Assembly (NCBI GenBank): GCA_031296345.1 | Contig: JARLFW010000147.1 | Coordinates: 1-12,423, forward strand | Origin: Nitrosotalea sp. | Lineage (GTDB): Archaea > Thermoproteota > Nitrososphaeria > Nitrososphaerales > Nitrosopumilaceae | Direction: 5' to 3' | DNA length: 12,423 nt | Shown here: positions 5,854 through 12,423 of the stretch, one piece after another | Numbering within the stretch: the stretch's first letter is position 1 | Layout of the letters: every line of letters begins with the position of its first letter | Notes under the pieces: model-generated | Told to the model about the DNA's origin: nothing | Seen by the model: only the letters and a program-made list of their open reading frames with translations | The model's database searches: none | Position numbers and translations under genes: made by a program

Positions 5854-8184
5854 ATGGCACATGACACACATGCCGGACTTGTTCGTAGTCTCTCATTATT
5901 AGACATAACAATGATTGGAATTGCCGCCATGATTGGTGGTTCCATCTTTAATCTAGTAGGTCCTGCAATGTACCAGGGAGGACCCGCTCTTCTAATAGTA
6001 TTTTTAGCTAGTGGAGTAATCAGTTTCTTTACTGCGCTAACATATGCCGAGCTAGGTTCTGCATTTCCAGAAGCTGGTGGTGGTTATAGGTGGGTAAAAG
6101 AAGGTCTTCCAAGACCAAATGCATTCATCAGTGGCTGGATAGCTTGGTTTGCCCACATGATAGCAGGTAGTTTGTATGCAGTCTCAATTGGAGATTTCGT
6201 AGGTAGCCTACTGACAAGTGTCGGAGTTGCAGCGCAATATGGAGGAATCCCACTAGACAAAATTATTGCCATAGTGTCTATAATATTATTCACATATGTA
6301 AATTACAGAGGAGTCTCACTTACTGGAAAAATTGGTAATGGACTTACGTTTATGCAAATCATAATTATCATAATTCTCATAGCATCAGGAATATATGCAA
6401 TGAGTTTTGTTAACCATGATTGGGCAGTAAACTTTCAGCATTTTGTTCCAAAAGGCATAACTGGTTTTATCTTGGCAATGGGAATAACATTCATCGCTTT
6501 TGAAGGCTATGAAATAATTGTCCAAGCTGGCGAAGAAGTAAAAAACCCAAGGAAGAATATACCGCGAGCAATTTTTATCACATTGGGAACAGTAACTGTA
6601 CTTTATGTAGTTTTTACTTTTGTCTTTCTTGGAGGTATCGATTCTTCGAAGATCGGTAAGGAAGTATGGCAGTTTATTGGTGACAATCAGGATGTGGGAA
6701 TTGCAAAGGCTGCACAGTATCTTATTCCATATGGAACAATACTGGTCTATGTAGGAGGTATTGTTTCAAGTATAGCTGCTCTTAGTGCTACCACATTTTC
6801 TTCAAGTCGTGTATCTTTTGCAATGGGTAGGCAATACAACCTTCCGTACATCTTCAGTTCCATCCATCCCAAATATCATACGCCTCATTTTGCAGTAATT
6901 GCCTCAGGTGTTATCATGCTAATAATGGCATCATGGCTCCCATTAGAGCAGATTGCAATTGTAGCAGGAGTGATGTTTCTTTTTCTTTTTACGCAGGTAA
7001 ACTGGGCAGGAATAAACATTCGAAGATTATACGGCAAAAAACTTGATTATGGGTTTAAAATTCCACTATTTCCCCTAATGCCAATCATAGGAATAATATG
7101 TAAAGCTGGATTGGCAATTTTTCTGTTAATTTATAATCCACTAAGCTGGGTAATTGCAATCATTTGGATACTAATTGGATTTTCAATTTACAAGTTGCAC
7201 ATATCCAAAAAAGAAATAGAGCACTATGCCCCTTTGGTTGCAAACATAGGTCCATCAGAAAGAAAGAATTATCGCATAATGGTGGTTTTTAATAAAAAGA
7301 CAATTGAAAAGCTGGTCAAGATTGCCTCTACTATTGCTAAAGACAAAGATGGCGAAATTTCACTTTTAAATGTTGCAACAATACCTCTCCAAATACCTCT
7401 TTCAATGGGCCACAGATTTGCAGAACCAATCACAAAATCATTTGATGAGTTAAAAAAGATTCCTGGTTTTTCAGAGCACAGATATCTAGTAAGGTTATCA
7501 CATGATTACACAGAAGCAATTCTTGCAACTGCAGAAGAGCAGGGAATAAATCTACTCATCATGGATTTCTTCGATCTTAGAAATAATAGAAAACTACTTT
7601 CTCTTACAACATGTGACATTCTTGGAGTAAATATCAAAAAAGAATTTGAAACAGAATTACCTAATGTGGTAGTGTCATACGATAAAGGAAGACACTCAGA
7701 TTTAGGAATTGAAATCGCACATGCATTTTCCAATGTATTAGGAAGTAAAATGCGAATTATACGAGGAGTTGTGGAATCACCAGAAGAAGAAAGAGACATC
7801 CTAAGTAGAATTAATGAAAAAATGTTTGACCTTGATCTTAGAAAAGTACCAGTAGAAAGAGTATACCCAACAAGCTCTGAAGTTATCAAAGATTTACTTG
7901 AGAATCTAAACAAGGATCCAGAGATTGTAATTGTAGGAGCCGGAAATCAATCAGATCAAGCATTTAGTCCAAGAACAATGGAGATTGTGGAAAAATCTCG
8001 CTATAGTGTATTTGTTGTAAGAGATTCTAGAATTTCAAGCATTAAAGCAAGATATTTCTGGCAAATGATAGCACCTAGATTGAAAGAAAACAGAATAATT
8101 TACAATATTTATCATAGATTTCTCATACTGGTGCCTAGAAAGAAGACTCCTTCTGACGATGAATATTTTTCACCTAAATTATAA
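5854..8184 (+). CDS. APC-family permease with two C-terminal universal-stress-protein-like domains
   Basis: This 776-residue protein is probably a transporter for amino acids or similar solutes. Residues 1-450 are an APC-superfamily permease with about twelve transmembrane segments. The broken first helix reads MIGIAAMIGGSIF (20-32), then comes the conserved YAELGSAFPEAGGGYRWV after helix 2. The helix-6 region is FIAFEGYEIIVQAGEEVKNP (starting at 213). Residues 472-590 (from NYRIMVVF) and 600-732 (from ELPNVVVSYD) look like two tandem cytosolic UspA-type alpha/beta domains. The second ends with IVIVGAGNQSDQAFSPRTMEIVEKSRYSVFVV, with the GxG, but the classical ATP-binding G-S/T is not clear. 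A basic tail (about 733-776) follows. Such fusions are known in archaea and suggest gating or activity control by nucleotide or stress. The substrate is unknown. The gene is monocistronic: rnpB diverges and tsr3 converges. The ATG starts a short soluble segment directly before helix 1. Confidence 0.88.
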   Translation: MAHDTHAGLVRSLSLLDITMIGIAAMIGGSIFNLVGPAMYQGGPALLIVFLASGVISFFTALTYAELGSAFPEAGGGYRWVKEGLPRPNAFISGWIAWFAHMIAGSLYAVSIGDFVGSLLTSVGVAAQYGGIPLDKIIAIVSIILFTYVNYRGVSLTGKIGNGLTFMQIIIIIILIASGIYAMSFVNHDWAVNFQHFVPKGITGFILAMGITFIAFEGYEIIVQAGEEVKNPRKNIPRAIFITLGTVTVLYVVFTFVFLGGIDSSKIGKEVWQFIGDNQDVGIAKAAQYLIPYGTILVYVGGIVSSIAALSATTFSSSRVSFAMGRQYNLPYIFSSIHPKYHTPHFAVIASGVIMLIMASWLPLEQIAIVAGVMFLFLFTQVNWAGINIRRLYGKKLDYGFKIPLFPLMPIIGIICKAGLAIFLLIYNPLSWVIAIIWILIGFSIYKLHISKKEIEHYAPLVANIGPSERKNYRIMVVFNKKTIEKLVKIASTIAKDKDGEISLLNVATIPLQIPLSMGHRFAEPITKSFDELKKIPGFSEHRYLVRLSHDYTEAILATAEEQGINLLIMDFFDLRNNRKLLSLTTCDILGVNIKKEFETELPNVVVSYDKGRHSDLGIEIAHAFSNVLGSKMRIIRGVVESPEEERDILSRINEKMFDLDLRKVPVERVYPTSSEVIKDLLENLNKDPEIVIVGAGNQSDQAFSPRTMEIVEKSRYSVFVVRDSRISSIKARYFWQMIAPRLKENRIIYNIYHRFLILVPRKKTPSDDEYFSPKL

Positions 8185-8225
8185 TTTCACAAGTAAATTA
8201 GGCTTAGAAGTTTTGTAAAATTATA
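8180..8225. terminator. A/T-rich inverted repeat between convergent genes, terminator candidate
   Basis: TATAATTTCAC (8180-8190) and GTAAAATTATA (8215-8225) are inverted arms matching at 10 of 11 positions, with a 24-base loop. The one mismatch becomes a G-U pair in the leftward transcript. The arms sit at the stops of the permease gene (8184) and tsr3 (8226). It may end one or both transcripts, but the long loop makes this uncertain. Confidence 0.3.
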
Positions 8226-8720
8226 TCATTGTTCTAGTCCATATTCTTGGGATATTTTTATAACATCATCCAAGGTTTTGGCATCAGAATAATCTTTTAG
8301 CAAATATTGATTTAGATCAAAAAATGTATGTCCCCACTTGAATTTTCCAATAACAGAGTTGGCAAGATCGTTGTAATCCATGATATAAAGTGCACCCGCA
8401 ATTGCTTCAGCGGTTGTAAGCTTGCCTATTTTAGAATAATTAACTGGGTTTCCTGCAAGTAATGGAGGAAGTTTTCGTGACAGGCCTACAAATTTTTTGA
8501 GAAACATTTGTTGTGCCAATTCCCAAGAACAATCAATTGCAGTAATAGACTTGGTCAAATCCCTGTCAGACCGTAAGACAAATTCTTTAGCAAACGGATT
8601 AAGAATCATGTCTTTTCCAGAGAGATGTTTTATGCGTTTAGCAATACCGAATTTTACAAGTTTTGCAGCAGTACATTTTGCAGGATCGTCTTGCTCAAAC
8701 ATGAGAACTTGAATTTGCAT
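8226..8720 (-). CDS. tsr3: Small-subunit rRNA aminocarboxypropyltransferase Tsr3 (DUF367)
   Basis: Tsr3 transfers the 3-amino-3-carboxypropyl group of S-adenosylmethionine to a (methyl)pseudouridine or uridine in the loop of SSU rRNA helix 31, a late step of small-subunit maturation. The 164-residue protein matches the family along its length. Motifs are DDPAKCTAAKLVKFG (11-25), ILNPFA (39-44), AIDCSWE (61-67), RKLPPLLAGNPVNYSKIGKL (82-101) followed by TTAEAIAGALYI, and KFKWGHTFFDLN (126-137). The N-terminal D-x-x-x-CT and DCSW motifs are typical. The ATG at 8720 has a TATA-like box about 26 bases upstream (8750-8743), so the transcript is near-leaderless and probably independent of the large gene ending 46 bases upstream. 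It converges on the permease-USP gene. Confidence 0.95.
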   Translation of the reverse strand: MQIQVLMFEQDDPAKCTAAKLVKFGIAKRIKHLSGKDMILNPFAKEFVLRSDRDLTKSITAIDCSWELAQQMFLKKFVGLSRKLPPLLAGNPVNYSKIGKLTTAEAIAGALYIMDYNDLANSVIGKFKWGHTFFDLNQYLLKDYSDAKTLDDVIKISQEYGLEQ

Positions 8721-8742
8721 CTAGTCTCAGTGTTTCAATCAA

Positions 8743-8750
8743 GAATAAAT
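8743..8750 (-). promoter_or_regulatory. TATA-like box of tsr3
   Basis: Read leftwards, 8750-8743 is ATTTATTC, centred about 26 bases before the ATG at 8720. It occupies the 46-base gap after the stop of the lamin-tail protein gene and gives tsr3 its own promoter. Confidence 0.4.
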
Positions 8751-8766
8751 TGCTTGAGATTCAGAA

Positions 8767-11700
8767 TTATTTGCCAACATAGGTCACTTGGTAATAGAAT
8801 CTAGTGACTTGATCCTTTTTGATTACGTTAACATTCCATTGCCCATCAGGCATTACATCATTTGCATTTGAAGGTAGAATACTAAATTGTTGTAGTCTAA
8901 GTCCTGCTCCAGAATAGCCAACAAGGAAACTCTTACCATTAATAGCAACAGTCTGATATATCATACCATTCTGTTCGGTAGATTTTGTAATAAGACAGTT
9001 AGAATCTTGACCTATAACACAAGTTCCATTTTGTGAACTCACCTTGATACTGATATTGTTTTCATCTCCAGGATTTACTCTAAGTAAAGCATCAAGTTGT
9101 CGTGGATAATAGGTCATATTGCCAACAGATTGTTCACTAAATACTACAGGGATAGCAGAGTCTTGGATTTTGTTTATCTTTTCAACAAACATGTTATTCG
9201 GAGCGTGTTTTTGAACCGGCCCAATTGTCATAGGAATGACTGTTAGAGTAGTAGTTTGAGTTACATTAGTTGGAGATGTCTGTGTTTGGTTTGTTACAGC
9301 AGGAATGTTTTGAACTGGTAATTGACTTACAACATCAAAGTCTGCATTGAAAGCACCAAATGGTACCTGTGCGATTATAGTATAGGTTCCAAGCGGAGCA
9401 TTATTTGGAATTTTATAATCATAACTAAAGGATCCGTATTGATCAACTGGAACATTAGTTTTTGGTATATTGTTTCCTTTCAGTGATGATACTTGACCTT
9501 CACTAATGACAGTGTCATTTTTCAAACCAAATGCAAGATCTACTCCATCAGGTACAGTAACAATGTAGCTAGTTCGTCCAGTTAGTAAGACAGTTTGACC
9601 AGGAAGATACTTGTCAGAATCTGTAGTCATGAAGAGCTGTAGTTTACTAGAACTTACAGTATATGGATCAGTTACCTTGAATGAGGTTATGACTTTATTT
9701 GAAAGATATTCAGCGTAAACATTGTAGGTCCCAGTCTTGTAAATACCAGTATGGAATGGAACAGTAACATAATATTGCCCTCCCTGATTTACAGTGGCAT
9801 CGCCACGGTATATTTGCTGTCCGTCATAAGAATAAATCAAAACTTGAACCGTGGGATTTGTTATACTAGTTGCAGCATTTTGATCTGGAATCACTTGACC
9901 CCAGATTCTTGCCACGTCACTTGAAAGATAATTGGTTTTATCAGTCTCAATTACAATAGGAGATAGAACCTGACTAGATTGTGGGTTATTAGATACTTGG
10001 AAGAATAGATTAGAACTAGAATGTGCTGAGCTGATTGATATTCGATATATGCCGTAAACAGTGAGCGTTGGGTCTATCACAGATGAGGATGATCTATCAG
10101 TAGACAGCAATACACTTCCAGTCATATCTGTTGATGGAACAGTCCAAGTCCATGAAAATTGTCCATTATTTACCTGCAATGGAAAAGTGATTGTATTTCC
10201 AGACGGCCTTGTTAATGTCAATGTATAAGAATCCATACCCACAGAAGACGATATTTGCCCGTTCAATTGGACGGTATTACCCACAGCGTAAACTTTCTTG
10301 TCAGTACTTGCAGATATAGGATTTGATGCAGTCCCATTAAGCAGATTAGAAACTGTAAAAGTGGCTGATGCCTTAAGAGTTGAACCATAATGAGCCTGTA
10401 AGGTATAGGTACCTGGACTAAAAATATTTGGTACAATATTTTGTTTTACAGAATAATATCCATTAACATCAGGAAGTGCAGCGAAAGATAATGCTGTTGA
10501 TGGACTAATTATTGAACCACTAAGATATCCAGCTTGTGAATAAATTTGACTTCCATTAGAATTTAAAACAGATATCATAACTTGTACACCAATATTTTGT
10601 ATCATATCTGGTCTTACTTGGCCTGAAATTAGAAGCGACTCACCATATCCATATGAAGACTTGTCAGGGGACATTGAAAATGGCCCACTGGCAACAGGAG
10701 TGTAGGTAGATGGGTTTGCTGATACTGCAAAAGAAGTATAGGCTTTTGCAAACGGTAGCGATATTGTTACTCCATAATTTCCAATTCTGTCAGTTATTGC
10801 AGGAATTACAAAAGAATACGTAAAGGAATTATCAGTTTGAACATTTACAAAAGAAGTGGTATGAAATGATACTGGTATTGAACCAGAGTTAAATGAAACT
10901 TGAATAACATCAATAGTTGGAGATAGTCCAGTATTTTGTAATCCTGCTAATTTAGTACTTCCACTAACTAGTACCGTATCTCCAGGAGCATATACTTTTT
11001 TATCAGTAGTTACAAAAAGTCCCTGACTTTGTCCTCCTGCAGGGTTCAATACAAAAGTTGTAAAGGCCGATGCAGTATCATAAGTTGCAGTCACTCGATA
11101 TATTCCATAAACTGGATTTACACCGTTGATAAGCAATCCTGAACTGCCAGCACTTCTCTGATATGCGTTTACAGTAGTTAATTTTCCCAGAGTATCTGGA
11201 AATAAAGTTCCCTGATAAACCACTACATTAGTTGGGTCATACACTTTGTATGTTACCGGAGTAAGCGGAATTACTTTTGAAACAGTACCTGATAGTACGA
11301 TAGGTTGAGAAATTGTATAATTAGAACTATCTGTGGATATCACTATCGCTGTTGCTGCTACCTGTGCTGGAGGAACAAAAGCGGCAGAGCCTACTGAAAA
11401 TGTAGTTGATGTCTGAGCACTCCCATAGGATGCAGAAATTGTATATGTGCCTTCAGAAAATCCTAGGACTTGATCAGTTTTTGTATATGTTGAGAATTTG
11501 AAATTAGTTCCAGGATATAATGAAAATGTTTGCTTGTATCCATTTGGTCCCGACATGACAAGATTAACAGTTGTGGGAATTGAAGTTACTGCGGGATTTT
11601 TTACAATTTGTGAAACTTGACCGTTTATGTTTACTATATCTCCAAAAATGTAGTTTTGTTTGTCAGTTGAAAGAGACATTGTAAGCTGACTGGCAGTAGA

Positions 11701-12225
11701 AGTTGTCGGAGGACTTCCATTTGTAAATCCAGGAGTTCCAATCTTGTAAACCCAATCAGTTTGTGAACCAGTGTTGAATCCATCATAGAGTCTTTGCCAA
11801 GTATTACCATCTCCTTGAGTATCAGTAAGTGGTGGTGTTTGATCAATGATTGTCCCTGATGAGCTTGTTAGTTGTATAACAGCACCTGCTTGTGGAAGCC
11901 AAAGAGGGACATAATGATATACAATGAATTGTTGGGGTTGGATTGTGGTTCCTAATGATATGGTGTATGCTTGTTTTAATCCAGTAGTTGCCCCAATAGA
12001 CCAACCTCCAATATTGACAGGAGAACTAGTTGGGTTATACAGTTCCACCCACTGTATTGGAGATGTAGTGTAATCTCCAACAGGATTTAGTTCGACTTCG
12101 TTTATGACAACATGAGTTGCTATTGGAACCGTTTGACCACTAGCTGCATAACTTTGTCCAATTACAAGTAAGACAAGAATTGCTCCAATAAGGTACGGGT
12201 TTGAATATTTCATCTGTAATACCAT
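8767..12225 (-). CDS. Large secreted protein: lamin-tail domain plus seven Ig-like repeats
   Basis: This 1152-residue protein is exported. The signal peptide is KYSNPYLIGAILVLLVIGQSYAAS (hydrophobic core about 10-25, cleavage probably after A27 or A28). Residues 35-170 form a lamin-tail (LTD) domain, with VVINEVELNP, WVELYNPTSSPVNIGGWSI and a GTPGFTNG end. Seven beta-sandwich repeats of about 100-120 residues follow. Each opens with a T/P-D-x-x-x-Y...G...L-x-G motif (near 195, 297, 406, 519, 640, 760 and 867) and closes with a G-x-Y-x-(V/I) strand. They resemble macroglobulin MG2/Ig-like adhesin domains. A Thr/Gln/Asn-rich linker (about 966-1005) leads to a C-terminal domain holding the only two cysteines, C1069 and C1077, a likely disulfide. 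There is no C-terminal membrane anchor. The start is ambiguous: ATG 12225 is the longest, while ATG 12213 gives a more typical signal peptide and fits the promoter spacing as well. The role is probably in the cell surface or adhesion; it is not known. Confidence 0.85.
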   Translation of the reverse strand: MVLQMKYSNPYLIGAILVLLVIGQSYAASGQTVPIATHVVINEVELNPVGDYTTSPIQWVELYNPTSSPVNIGGWSIGATTGLKQAYTISLGTTIQPQQFIVYHYVPLWLPQAGAVIQLTSSSGTIIDQTPPLTDTQGDGNTWQRLYDGFNTGSQTDWVYKIGTPGFTNGSPPTTSTASQLTMSLSTDKQNYIFGDIVNINGQVSQIVKNPAVTSIPTTVNLVMSGPNGYKQTFSLYPGTNFKFSTYTKTDQVLGFSEGTYTISASYGSAQTSTTFSVGSAAFVPPAQVAATAIVISTDSSNYTISQPIVLSGTVSKVIPLTPVTYKVYDPTNVVVYQGTLFPDTLGKLTTVNAYQRSAGSSGLLINGVNPVYGIYRVTATYDTASAFTTFVLNPAGGQSQGLFVTTDKKVYAPGDTVLVSGSTKLAGLQNTGLSPTIDVIQVSFNSGSIPVSFHTTSFVNVQTDNSFTYSFVIPAITDRIGNYGVTISLPFAKAYTSFAVSANPSTYTPVASGPFSMSPDKSSYGYGESLLISGQVRPDMIQNIGVQVMISVLNSNGSQIYSQAGYLSGSIISPSTALSFAALPDVNGYYSVKQNIVPNIFSPGTYTLQAHYGSTLKASATFTVSNLLNGTASNPISASTDKKVYAVGNTVQLNGQISSSVGMDSYTLTLTRPSGNTITFPLQVNNGQFSWTWTVPSTDMTGSVLLSTDRSSSSVIDPTLTVYGIYRISISSAHSSSNLFFQVSNNPQSSQVLSPIVIETDKTNYLSSDVARIWGQVIPDQNAATSITNPTVQVLIYSYDGQQIYRGDATVNQGGQYYVTVPFHTGIYKTGTYNVYAEYLSNKVITSFKVTDPYTVSSSKLQLFMTTDSDKYLPGQTVLLTGRTSYIVTVPDGVDLAFGLKNDTVISEGQVSSLKGNNIPKTNVPVDQYGSFSYDYKIPNNAPLGTYTIIAQVPFGAFNADFDVVSQLPVQNIPAVTNQTQTSPTNVTQTTTLTVIPMTIGPVQKHAPNNMFVEKINKIQDSAIPVVFSEQSVGNMTYYPRQLDALLRVNPGDENNISIKVSSQNGTCVIGQDSNCLITKSTEQNGMIYQTVAINGKSFLVGYSGAGLRLQQFSILPSNANDVMPDGQWNVNVIKKDQVTRFYYQVTYVGK
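9331..11658 (-). repeat. Seven tandem Ig/MG2-like protein repeats inside the large secreted protein
   Basis: These are protein-level repeats covering residues about 190-965. The opening motifs are STDKQNYIFGDIVNINGQV, STDSSNYTISQPIVLSGTV, TTDKKVYAPGDTVLVSGST, SPDKSSYGYGESLLISGQV, STDKKVYAVGNTVQLNGQI, ETDKTNYLSSDVARIWGQV and TTDSDKYLPGQTVLLTGRT. Spacings between them are about 100, 110, 113, 121, 120 and 107 residues. Units 3 and 5 share STDKKVYA-like starts and are the closest pair. The copies are too diverged to appear as DNA repeats, so the array is old rather than recently expanded. Confidence 0.85.
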
Positions 12226-12242
12226 TTCAAGGCTATGTTTGG

Positions 12243-12251
12243 AATTTTAGG
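12243..12251 (-). promoter_or_regulatory. TATA-like box of the large secreted-protein gene
   Basis: On the minus strand 12251-12243 reads CCTAAAATT, matching the CCTAAAAT core before rnpB. Its centre is about 22 bases before ATG 12225 and 34 before ATG 12213. Transcription would therefore start almost at the first ATG, or give a leader of about 10 bases to the second. This leaves the start codon undecided, with a slight lean to 12213. Confidence 0.4.
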
Positions 12252-12373
12252 TGTTGATTGTGGAAAAGTTGAGCTAGTTGTTAATGTGCAATATGCCCAA
12301 GTCCGCATAATCAAAAGATCCTCTACAAGCATTATAAGTCGTACGTAGAATTCATCCCAAATTAGTTACAATA

Positions 12374-12423
12374 CTATGGTTTTTCTTGCTTGTCCGAATC
12401 ACATTTAGGACATTTATTTTCAG
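12374..12423 (-). CDS. C-terminal end of a zinc-ribbon protein (partial)
   Basis: One minus-strand frame entering from the right edge reads ENKCPKCDSDKQEKP and then stops with TAG at 12376-12374. The CPKC knuckle followed by a short charged tail is typical of the last half of a zinc ribbon. With only 15 residues the protein cannot be identified. It lies upstream of the secreted-protein gene on the same strand, with 148 bases between them that hold that gene's promoter and nothing else I can support. Confidence 0.5.
   Translation of the reverse strand, partial: ENKCPKCDSDKQEKP

Noticed and set aside
7506..7913. 135-codon minus-strand frame opposite the USP part of the permease gene
   Set aside because: The plus strand carries well-conserved USP-like sequence in an intact long frame. 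The antisense frame is a shadow with no motif.
8725..8760. Short inverted repeat (TCAAG ... CTTGA) after the large secreted-protein gene as a terminator
   Set aside because: The stem is only five bases without a T tract behind it, and it overlaps the tsr3 promoter. It is not distinguishable from chance.
12235..12348. 37-codon plus-strand frame beginning MFGILGVDCGK, upstream of and divergent from the large secreted-protein gene
   Set aside because: It overlaps the promoter of that gene, has no recognisable domain and no clear promoter of its own. A frame of this length arises by chance in such DNA.
1..12423. CRISPR arrays, insertion sequences, tRNAs, defence genes
   Set aside because: No direct-repeat array, transposase frame, terminal inverted repeats or tRNA cloverleaf was seen on either strand. 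Gene content is chromosomal core and envelope functions.

Overview
The window looks like chromosomal DNA of an ammonia-oxidising-type archaeon (Nitrososphaerota/Thaumarchaeota, Nitrosopumilales- or Nitrosotalea-like). This is inferred from gene content: archaeal Sec61-beta, aIF1 with its N-terminal Cys cluster, UPF0148, Tsr3, the CofC/CofD pair of coenzyme F420 synthesis, an archaeal-type RNase P RNA, low G+C with dense packing, and promoters whose TATA-like box lies about 20-35 bases before the ATG. No tool was run, so the lineage is an informed guess.

Layout. Positions 1-1146 read leftwards: a UPF0148 zinc-ribbon protein, the 54-residue SecG/Sec61-beta subunit, and the start of a polytopic membrane protein (probably DUF2070) that overlaps secG by 4 bases and runs off the left edge. 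Diverging from this, aIF1 (1229) and a CPBP-family membrane protease (1534, TTG start in a 4-base overlap) read rightwards and end 4 bases from cofC. cofD and cofC (4103 to 2552) form an overlapping leftward F420 operon. A short promoter region then serves cofD and a rightward gene for an exported, C-terminally anchored protein of unknown function (4197-5390).

The apparently gene-poor stretch 5391-5853 holds the gene for RNase P RNA on the minus strand (about 5428-5708). It is recognised from its conserved regions I, IV and V, its P1 and P4 pairings and a terminal T tract. An all-A/T perfect hairpin separates it from the exported-protein gene. Divergent from rnpB is a 776-residue APC-type permease fused to two universal-stress-protein-like domains (5854-8184). 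Convergent with that come tsr3 (8226-8720) and, upstream of it on the same strand, a 1152-residue secreted protein (8767-12225). The latter has a lamin-tail domain, seven Ig-like repeats and a C-terminal domain with the protein's only two cysteines. The right edge carries the last 15 codons of a zinc-ribbon protein.

Functionally the window mixes information processing (aIF1, RNase P RNA, Tsr3, SecG), cofactor F420 synthesis, transport, and cell-envelope proteins. There is no CRISPR array, transposon, tRNA or defence island. The least explained parts are the two envelope proteins, the permease-USP fusion, and the palindromes between rnpB and the permease gene.
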